Of a stretch of DNA of 10,860 nt, positions 1-5,400 are shown one piece after another. This DNA is from Acidimicrobiia bacterium (GTDB lineage: Bacteria > Actinomycetota > Acidimicrobiia > Acidimicrobiales > Ilumatobacteraceae). Under the pieces are notes generated by a model. That model did not search any database and was not told the DNA's origin. It saw only the letters and a program-made list of their open reading frames with translations. Position 1 is the stretch's first letter. The number at the start of each line of letters is the position of its first letter. Where the stretch lies: NCBI GenBank assembly GCA_010025655.1, contig RGSV01000025.1:1-10860 (forward strand), written 5' to 3'. The translations under genes were made by a program, and so were the position numbers.

Positions 1-472
1 ACTTCTGTGGATCAATCGCACTGCCAGCCAACGCACCAATCAAAGTGCCGAGATTCCAAAAACTAAAAAGTCCGATTCCCGTGGTCCAGAAAGCGATCTT
101 GCGAAGCTTTGGCGACGACTCAGCCAAGGCCAAAGCAGTTGTTTCGTCGATCACAAAATGCGCAGCAAACAATCGGCGCGGCAAATTGCCTGCCACAGAT
201 TTAGCCGACGACGAAAGCGCTAATCCATAAACCAAATTTCGTGCCGCAAGCAAAACTGCTCCGCCATATGCAGCAACCATCGAGCCACCAGCACCGACCA
301 CACTCATCGCCGAAAATTGCGAAGCACCAGTAAACACAAATAACGACAACGCACATGTTTGCCAAACACTTGCACCCGCACTCACAGATGCAACACCAAA
401 CGAAAGTGCAAAAATACCGACGGCTCCGCTTAGCGTCAGACTTGAAACTACAACTCGCCTGGTTTCACTCAC
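1..472 (-). CDS. azlC: AzlC family branched-chain amino acid permease, N-terminal part (cut by window edge)
   Basis: AzlC is the large membrane subunit of the AzlCD type exporter of branched-chain amino acids and some analogues; it normally acts with a small partner, AzlD. The frame reads from a GTG at 472 to the left edge, giving 157 residues of an expected 230 to 240. Family hallmarks are visible: FTGASQF at about residues 47-53, RNLVYGLAL at 78-86 and AHFVIDETTAL at 104-114, within hydrophobic segments. The GTG shares one base with the TAG stop of meaB (TAGTG), so translation is probably coupled; no clear Shine-Dalgarno is seen. azlD would be expected just beyond the left edge. GC content is near 50% here, below the rest of the window. 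The family call comes from recognised motifs; the substrate is inferred from the family. Confidence 0.85.
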   Translation of the reverse strand, partial: MSETRRVVVSSLTLSGAVGIFALSFGVASVSAGASVWQTCALSLFVFTGASQFSAMSVVGAGGSMVAAYGGAVLLAARNLVYGLALSSSAKSVAGNLPRRLFAAHFVIDETTALALAESSPKLRKIAFWTTGIGLFSFWNLGTLIGALAGSAIDPQK

Positions 473-1431
473 TACAAGATGCCAGCCAACATTTCGTCGG
501 CACAACTCCACGGGTCACGTGATCGAGCCAACATTTCGTTTTGAATCGCGTCCCAGCGCTCGCCGGTGCAAATCTCTCGCGCACGATGCTCGAGACGACG
601 CTCGATTATTGCCCGCAATTCATTGCGTAAACGTTGTTCGCGCCGCTTGGCCAACGAGCCATCACGAGTTGCGTGCTCGCGGTGCGCCGATATCGCCTGC
701 CAAAGACCTTCAGCGCCTTCTCCGGTCGTGCCAACTGTGCGCACGATCTTCGGTCGCCACGCATCAGTTGCAATTTCAGAAAGTTCAAGCATCTGTTCAA
801 GATCGCGCTGTGTTTGGTCGACACCAGGTCGATCTGCTTTGTTGATCACAAACACATCGGCAATCTCAAGCAAGCCTGCTTTGTTTGCCTGCACTGAATC
901 ACCCCAACCTGGGTTAACAACAACAACAATCGTGTCGGCATTGCGCGCAATCTCAACTTCAACTTGACCCACACCGACAGTCTCAACCAAGGTGCAAGGC
1001 GAACCAACAGCGTCAAGCAACCGCACGGCTTCACTTGTCGCCAAACTTAAACCACCGAGATGACCACGCGTCGCCATGCTGCGAATAAAAACACCTGCAT
1101 CCGTTGCATGACTTTGCATTCGCACACGGTCACCCAAAATTGCGCCACCAGTAAACGGCGATGACGGGTCAATCGCCAACACCGCGACGCGCACACCTTG
1201 ACGACGCAGCGAGCCGATCAGCGCCGAGGTGAGCGTGCTCTTGCCAGCACCAGGTGCACCCGTGATGCCAACGACATAAGCCGAACCAACGTGCAGGGCC
1301 GCTATTCGTGCCACGGCGCGCGCTTCGTCTCCCCCGCGTTCGACATACGAAAGCAGACGCGCCAGCGACGCGCGATCGCCACCGCGTGCGGCGACAAAGA
1401 GATCGTCTGGATTCGTCGGTCGGCGCGTCAT
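472..1431 (-). CDS. meaB: MeaB/ArgK family G3E GTPase, methylmalonyl-CoA mutase chaperone
   Basis: MeaB is a cytoplasmic GTPase that guards and reloads adenosylcobalamin-dependent methylmalonyl-CoA mutase or related acyl-CoA mutases. With the start at 1431 the protein has 319 residues, normal for the family. Visible motifs are the Walker A loop GAPGAGKST (58-66), an ETVGVGQ segment (150-156), GDSVQANKAG (177-186) and the guanine-specificity motif NKAD (197-200). The ATG at 1431 lies four bases after the nifU-like stop. An in-frame ATG at 1464 would add 11 residues and overlap that gene by 29 bp; I prefer 1431 because the family normally has only a short lead before the AARGGD helix. No mutase gene lies nearby, so the client is inferred. 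The former ArgK (arginine transport kinase) label is historical. Confidence 0.93.
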   Translation of the reverse strand: MTRRPTNPDDLFVAARGGDRASLARLLSYVERGGDEARAVARIAALHVGSAYVVGITGAPGAGKSTLTSALIGSLRRQGVRVAVLAIDPSSPFTGGAILGDRVRMQSHATDAGVFIRSMATRGHLGGLSLATSEAVRLLDAVGSPCTLVETVGVGQVEVEIARNADTIVVVVNPGWGDSVQANKAGLLEIADVFVINKADRPGVDQTQRDLEQMLELSEIATDAWRPKIVRTVGTTGEGAEGLWQAISAHREHATRDGSLAKRREQRLRNELRAIIERRLEHRAREICTGERWDAIQNEMLARSRDPWSCADEMLAGIL

Positions 1432-1435
1432 CGCG

Positions 1436-1666
1436 TCAGACGGCGACCACTTCGGTGACGCCATCCACTCGGTCGCGCATGATTCGCTCGATGCCGGCTT
1501 TCAGCGTTTGATCGCTCGCTGGGCATGTGCCGCACGCACCAATCAGCGTGACCTGAACGACACCCGTCGTTTCGTTGACATCTTTCAACACGATGTCGCC
1601 GCCGTCGGCCTGCAGCGCCGGTCGAATCACTTCGATGGTCTCTTCCACCTGACTGCGAATCGACAT
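1436..1666 (-). CDS. NifU-like C-terminal domain Fe-S scaffold/carrier protein
   Basis: This is a 76-residue stand-alone NifU C-terminal domain (Nfu type), which carries or delivers iron-sulfur clusters to apo-proteins. The typical features are the QADGGDI segment (19-25) and the CxxC pair in GACGTCPA (Cys45 and Cys48) that binds the cluster, in most homologues between two subunits. The start is well supported: GAGGTGA lies just upstream of the ATG at 1666. It is the first gene of a minus-strand run with meaB and azlC. An overlapping frame of 81 residues in the same place has no family features. The family assignment is firm; which enzymes it serves cannot be read from the context. Confidence 0.92.
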   Translation of the reverse strand: MSIRSQVEETIEVIRPALQADGGDIVLKDVNETTGVVQVTLIGACGTCPASDQTLKAGIERIMRDRVDGVTEVVAV

Positions 1667-1713
1667 CTGTCACCTCATGCGTAACGACGCACTGGCGCGC
1701 CGTGAACCCCTTC

Positions 1714-1720
1714 TACGATA
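1714..1720. promoter_or_regulatory. Putative shared -10 box for two divergent genes
   Basis: The 7-mer TACGATA holds TACGAT on the plus strand and TATCGT on the minus strand, both fitting the actinobacterial TAnnnT -10 pattern. On the plus side the GTG at 1726 begins 6 bases after the box, the position expected for a leaderless transcript. On the minus side a start near 1708 would leave a leader of about 42 nt carrying the Shine-Dalgarno of the nifU-like gene. No good -35 was found. This is a motif-based inference. Confidence 0.4.
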
Positions 1721-1725
1721 GGAGC

Positions 1726-1854
1726 GTGCTTGCTCACCAAGGTGGTTGGGATGAGATTCTGCTCGTGGCAGGGCCCATCTTGGTGATTGTGTTCTTGTTG
1801 TGGCGCGCGACCAAACGCGTCAAACGCGACGCACGTCAGCACCAAGAGCGCTGA
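1726..1854 (+). CDS. Small single-pass membrane protein, 42 aa
   Basis: The frame encodes MLAHQGGWDE, then a hydrophobic segment at about residues 11-26 (ILLVAGPILVIVFLLW), then a basic tail rich in Lys and Arg (RATKRVKRDARQHQER). By the positive-inside rule the short N-terminus should face outward and the basic tail the cytoplasm. The GTG at 1726 follows AGGAG with almost no spacer, but lies 6 bases after TACGAT, so a leaderless start fits better; an in-frame GTG at 1702 would add 8 residues without any start signal. The last 35 bp overlap the 3' end of murA on the other strand. Short actinobacterial membrane proteins with a similar AHxGGWDE opening come to mind from memory, which I cannot check here. 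The function is unknown. Confidence 0.55.
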   Translation: MLAHQGGWDEILLVAGPILVIVFLLWRATKRVKRDARQHQER

Positions 1855-3088
1855 GCCGGCCGACCAAGTCGTCATAACCACGGTCGATGTGGAAGATGTC
1901 GCTGATCGTCGTCTCGCCGCTCGCCACTAAACCCGCGACGACGAGCGCGGCGCCTGCACGAATGTCGGGCACCTTCACCTCACTGCCGATCAACTCATAG
2001 ACGCCACGCACCGTCGCTTTGTTGCCGTAGATGGCGATTGACGCCCCGAGGCGGCGGAACTCTTCGATGTACTTGAATCGGCCCGGAAACAACGTCTCAG
2101 TCACCGACCCTTCACCACGGCTGATGCACAACATCGCAACGAGCAACGGCTTGTAGTCGGTAGCGATGCCGGGGTACGGCTCGGTGATGAAGTCGATGGC
2201 GCGCAACCGCTCGTGCGACGTGACACGCACTCCGTCGCGTTGCGGCGTGACTGCCACACCCATGCGGGCGTAACAGTTGAGTAGTTCTTCCATGTGCTCG
2301 GTGCGCGCACCGCGCACCATGATGTCACCACCAGCGACAGCGACCGCTGCCATGTAGGTAGCCGCTTGTACTCGATCCACGATCACTGCATGACGAGTGC
2401 TGCGCAGCGAACCCTTCTTCACTCCATGCACGACAAGTCGAGAGGTGCCGATGCCCTCGATATCGGCGCCCATCGCTACGAGCATGTTGCACAGGTCTTG
2501 CACTTCTGGTTCGCGCGCAGCATTGTCGATGACCGTCACGCCCTTGGCATATACCGCCGCCGTAACGAGGTTCTCAGTCGCACCAACACTCGGAATCTCG
2601 AGTTCGATAGTGGTGCCCTTCAGCTGTTCGGCGTGCGCATAGATGTCTAAGAGGCCCTCATCGACAGTGGCCCCCATACGTTGCAGACCCTCGACGTGCA
2701 GGTTGATCGGTCGATCACCGAAATCGTCTCCACCAGGCCAGTTGATGCGCGCCGAGCCGTAATGCGTCAACAGTGGCCCAAGCACATTAAGGCTGGCTCG
2801 CATCTTGTCGAACTTCTCGAACGGCACTTCAGGTGTGATGTTGCCCGTGTTGGTGAGATGTAGTTCGTGTGGGCCAAGCCAGTCGGTGGTGACTCCGAGG
2901 GCGTTCAGCGTCTCAGACATTTTCTGCACGTCGGTGATGGCTGGCACGTTCGTGAGCACGTACTCGCCCTCAGCAAGCAGTGTCGCCGCCATCAACTTCA
3001 AGACGGAATTCTTCGCGCCAGGCACGTTGACCGAGCCAGACAGGGGCCCGCTACGGCGCACCACGATGCGCGGAGACTGGATGTTCAC
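1820..3088 (-). CDS. murA: UDP-N-acetylglucosamine 1-carboxyvinyltransferase (MurA), Asp-type
   Basis: MurA transfers enolpyruvate from PEP to UDP-GlcNAc, the first committed step of peptidoglycan precursor synthesis in the cytoplasm. With the GTG at 3088 the protein has 422 residues, close to the 419 of E. coli MurA, and reads through the two-lobed EPSP synthase fold. Visible landmarks are SGPLSGSV then PGAKNSVLKLMAA (23-35, with the PEP/substrate Lys26-Asn27), YPGIATD with the catalytic-type Asp, and HIDRGYDD near the C-terminus. The loop that normally reads PGGC has PGGD (Asp121), the change that makes mycobacterial MurA insensitive to fosfomycin. A longer frame back to 3187 lacks family likeness and would run into the MFS gene. 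The start has no well-spaced Shine-Dalgarno but a CATACT box 7 bases upstream, so the mRNA may be leaderless. Confidence 0.97.
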   Translation of the reverse strand: MNIQSPRIVVRRSGPLSGSVNVPGAKNSVLKLMAATLLAEGEYVLTNVPAITDVQKMSETLNALGVTTDWLGPHELHLTNTGNITPEVPFEKFDKMRASLNVLGPLLTHYGSARINWPGGDDFGDRPINLHVEGLQRMGATVDEGLLDIYAHAEQLKGTTIELEIPSVGATENLVTAAVYAKGVTVIDNAAREPEVQDLCNMLVAMGADIEGIGTSRLVVHGVKKGSLRSTRHAVIVDRVQAATYMAAVAVAGGDIMVRGARTEHMEELLNCYARMGVAVTPQRDGVRVTSHERLRAIDFITEPYPGIATDYKPLLVAMLCISRGEGSVTETLFPGRFKYIEEFRRLGASIAIYGNKATVRGVYELIGSEVKVPDIRAGAALVVAGLVASGETTISDIFHIDRGYDDLVGRLSALGADVRRV

Positions 3089-3095
3089 CACTCTC

Positions 3096-3103
3096 AGTAT
3101 GCT
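3096..3103. promoter_or_regulatory. Putative overlapping divergent -10 boxes (murA / MFS gene)
   Basis: The 8-mer AGTATGCT contains CATACT on the minus strand (3101-3096), 7 bases before the murA GTG, and TATGCT on the plus strand (3098-3103), which would start transcription near 3110 and give the MFS gene a leader of about 46 nt. No convincing -35 is seen on either side. The call rests only on -10 likeness and position relative to the starts. Confidence 0.4.
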
Positions 3104-3155
3104 CGCGCCGTGGCGACTTCGGGTGAACACCAAGACTGACCGTGGTAGCACGCCG

Positions 3156-4358
3156 ATGATGACATCCAATGAACGCCGCATTCTCATCCTGTTGGCGATT
3201 GCGTCGATTCCGTTCGCTTATGTGAACACATTGTTCACCCAGACGGTGTCGTTCGTCGCCGACGACTTCGGTCGCAGCGACACCGACATCGGTTTCGGCG
3301 CGGCAGTCGTGCGATGGGGTGTCATCATCGTGCCGCCCATTGCCTTGCTTGCCGATCGCATCGGTCGCCGCCGAGTATTGGTGCTGTCATCATGGGCCGC
3401 ACCGCTGGCGGCTGCCGTTGGTGCACTGGCCCCCAACTACGAGTGGCTCGTCGCATCGCAAACCATTGCACGACCACTGGCGCTCGTCATCAACGTGATG
3501 ATCATCGTGATGCTCACCGAAGAGATGTCGAGTGAGTCGCGTGCCCGCTCACTCGGCTATGTGGCGATCGCAAGCAGCCTCGGCGCGGGGGCTGCCGTCG
3601 GGGCGCTGCCGCTCGCCGATCTCGCCGAATCGGGCTGGCGCTTTCTCTACGTCGGGTCGCTCGTCTGGTTGCCGGTGGCTTTCGTTCTGCAACGCAAGGT
3701 TCCCGAGACGGCACGATTCGCGCGCGTGCACGCGCAACCAAACGCCGCGGCGGTGGCGCGCATCTCTGGCTCGCGCTTCACCACGCAGGTGGCGTGTGCG
3801 TTTCTCACCAGTGTGTTCATCGGGTCAGCGAGCGTCTATCTCGTCAATTACCTGCGCGATGTGCGCAACTATGACGCATTCGGTGTGAGCCTCTTCACCA
3901 TCGGCACCGCGGTGCCCGCCAGCGTCGGCTTGATCGTTGGTGGAAGATTGGCCGACCACAGCGGTCGACGACTTGTCGGGGCCTCGTCACTTGCTCTGGG
4001 AGTGCTGCTCGTTGCGCTCAGTTACGCAACGAGCGGCGCCGCGATGTGGTTGGCCGAAATCGGCGGCGGATTGTGTCTCGGCATCGCGTATCCGGCACTC
4101 GGCGTGTATCGCGGCGAGATGTTCCCAACTGCACACCGCGGTGGTGGGGCCGCAACGGTGACTGCGAGCAACCTGATTGGCGGCAGCGTTGGTCTCATCG
4201 TCGCCGGACGTCTGCTCGACGCCGGCTGGAGCTACGGACGGGTGATGGGTTCGCTCGCGCTTGCCCCGCTTGTGGTCGCGGTGGTCGTGCTCATGTCATT
4301 TCCTGAAACTGCGCACCGCGAGTTGGAAGAAATCAGTCCGGACGACGCCGGCGCCTGA
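3156..4358 (+). CDS. MFS transporter, 12 predicted membrane helices
   Basis: A 400-residue major facilitator superfamily carrier in the cytoplasmic membrane. Hydrophobic helices alternate through its length. The cytoplasmic loop motif of the first half is seen as ADRIGRRR (66-73) and its repeat in the second half as GGRLADHSGRR. PETARF ends the first half and FPETAHRELEEI the protein, resembling the PET motifs of sugar-porter and metabolite:H+ symporter branches. The substrate cannot be told from sequence. The ATG at 3156 (or the next codon, 3159) directly precedes the first helix; the open frame continues upstream to 2805, but that part is the antisense of murA. There is no clear Shine-Dalgarno. 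Its last 26 bp overlap the 3' end of the convergent NYN-S1 gene. Confidence 0.88.
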   Translation: MMTSNERRILILLAIASIPFAYVNTLFTQTVSFVADDFGRSDTDIGFGAAVVRWGVIIVPPIALLADRIGRRRVLVLSSWAAPLAAAVGALAPNYEWLVASQTIARPLALVINVMIIVMLTEEMSSESRARSLGYVAIASSLGAGAAVGALPLADLAESGWRFLYVGSLVWLPVAFVLQRKVPETARFARVHAQPNAAAVARISGSRFTTQVACAFLTSVFIGSASVYLVNYLRDVRNYDAFGVSLFTIGTAVPASVGLIVGGRLADHSGRRLVGASSLALGVLLVALSYATSGAAMWLAEIGGGLCLGIAYPALGVYRGEMFPTAHRGGGAATVTASNLIGGSVGLIVAGRLLDAGWSYGRVMGSLALAPLVVAVVVLMSFPETAHRELEEISPDDAGA

Positions 4359-5400
4359 GCCCGCGCGCGAGGCGCGACTTGGCGGGGCGAGCGCCGTCAC
4401 CAGCATGGCGCGTCGGGCGAGTCGCGTCTCCCCCGTTTCGTGTCGGGCGTGTCGCGTCACCAGCGTTGCGCGTCGCGCGAGCTGGCTTGGCGCCGCGTGA
4501 CGGCTTGGTCACTGACTTCTCCACCGGCAGCAGGCTCACTTCGATGCTGCGGCGCGCGGGGTTGAACCCGCTGACGGTGAGTGCCAGTTGTTCGCCAATC
4601 TTCACGTGCTCGCGCGGCGTGCGTGGTGCGGGCGACTTCATGAGTCGCAACGGCAGATAGCCCGCGACATCGCCGATGCGCACGTAGGCACCATGCGAAG
4701 CAAACGACTCGACCGTGCCTTTCACCTTCGTGCCGATGGGTTGCTTGGCGGTGAACGCGTCGTATTGCTCTTGTGCGTTCACCGCCGACGGCGTCGCCAC
4801 GGGTTTGGGCGTCGCCACGGGCTTGGGCTTCGCGTCGGGTTTGGGAGGCGTGTCAGGCCTTGGTGCTGTGCGTTGTGGTGGTCGTGTCGGGCGCGGAATC
4901 GGCGCCGTCTTGTTCGGCACACCGCGACGCGGCAGCGAATCAGTCTTTGCTCGAACGGGCAAGCGATCAACAAACACCCACCCGACGTGCGGCACCGGTT
5001 TACCGCCGAGCAGGCGTCCAGGTTCAAAGAGCCACGTGTAGTGGTCGTGGAACTCTTGGTAGCTGTCGTTCGACAACACGGTCGCCTTCACTTTGTCGGC
5101 GATCATCAAGACGAAGCCGTCGCCCCGACCCACCGCACCCGCAGGAGGTGTGACGAGTTCGCCGTTGGCGATGGCTTCAGAAAACTCGGCTGCTTCTTTC
5201 TTGTCGATGCGATGGCCGAAACTTGCATCCACCACCACGGTGATCTGCGTCTTGGGGTATTCCTTCATGAAGGCGAGCACCGCCTCGTTGAGTTGCTTCA
5301 GGCTTGGCGCGCTACGACCTTCAGTGGCGAGGTTGCTGCCGTCGACCACCACGTGATCGGGCACTGAGCGCGCGGGAATCTTGGGCTTCGCGGCTACCAC
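4333..5400 (-). CDS. Predicted NYN-domain (Zc3h12a-like) ribonuclease fused to an S1 RNA-binding domain
   Basis: The protein has 355 residues in four parts. Residues 15-150 match the Zc3h12a-type NYN/PIN-like ribonuclease fold: VVVDGSN (17-23), VVVDASFGHRID (55-66), GRGDGF (91-96) and VLSNDSYQEF (108-117) carry the acidic residues Asp20, Asp58, Asp94 and Asp112 expected to bind metal. Residues 160-208 are a Pro/Lys-rich linker. Residues 221-291 look like one S1 domain (GTKVKGTVESFASHGAYVRIGDVAGYLPL...), which binds single-stranded RNA. Residues 295-355 form a basic, repetitive tail ending in RRRRRPD. Together these suggest an RNA-cleaving or RNA-processing enzyme in the cytoplasm; the target is unknown. 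The GTG at 5400 overlaps the kgd stop by 7 bp with no Shine-Dalgarno, pointing to translational coupling. Domain calls are by motif recognition, and activity is inferred. Confidence 0.82.
   Translation of the reverse strand: MVAAKPKIPARSVPDHVVVDGSNLATEGRSAPSLKQLNEAVLAFMKEYPKTQITVVVDASFGHRIDKKEAAEFSEAIANGELVTPPAGAVGRGDGFVLMIADKVKATVLSNDSYQEFHDHYTWLFEPGRLLGGKPVPHVGWVFVDRLPVRAKTDSLPRRGVPNKTAPIPRPTRPPQRTAPRPDTPPKPDAKPKPVATPKPVATPSAVNAQEQYDAFTAKQPIGTKVKGTVESFASHGAYVRIGDVAGYLPLRLMKSPAPRTPREHVKIGEQLALTVSGFNPARRSIEVSLLPVEKSVTKPSRGAKPARATRNAGDATRPTRNGGDATRPTRHAGDGARPAKSRLARGLRRRRRPD
4381..4470 (-). repeat. Three 30-bp tandem repeats in the C-terminal tail of the NYN-S1 gene
   Basis: The translation shows three consecutive 10-residue units at residues 311-340: RNAGDATRPT, RNGGDATRPT and RHAGDGARPA. 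They keep the reading frame and add Arg-rich, likely disordered sequence. The third copy is the most diverged. Confidence 0.8.
4790..4843 (-). repeat. Three 18-bp tandem repeats in the linker of the NYN-S1 gene
   Basis: On the plus strand the units at 4790-4807 and 4808-4825 differ by one base (GGCGTCGCCACGGGTTTG versus ...GGGCTTG). A third, more diverged copy follows at 4826-4843. They encode the PKPVAT-type Pro/Lys-rich linker between the NYN and S1 domains. Confidence 0.8.

Noticed and set aside
45-230. Plus-strand frame of 61 codons
   Set aside because: It is antisense to the AzlC frame, which carries clear family motifs.
1675-1881. Minus-strand frame of 68 codons between the nifU-like gene and murA
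   Set aside because: It overlaps murA and is antisense to the small membrane gene, and it has no recognisable features.
2805-3155. Upstream extension of the MFS frame by 117 codons
   Set aside because: This part is antisense to the N-terminal region of murA and has no transporter likeness; the first helix follows the ATG at 3156.
3089-3187. Longer murA start at 3187
   Set aside because: The extra 33 residues do not resemble MurA and would cross the divergent promoter and the MFS start.
4381-4470. Possible CRISPR-like or intergenic repeat array
   Set aside because: Units are adjacent without spacers and keep the reading frame of the NYN-S1 protein, so they are an intragenic tandem repeat.
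4588-5367. Plus-strand frame of 259 codons
   Set aside because: It is antisense to the NYN-S1 gene; its His/Arg-rich translation has no motif.
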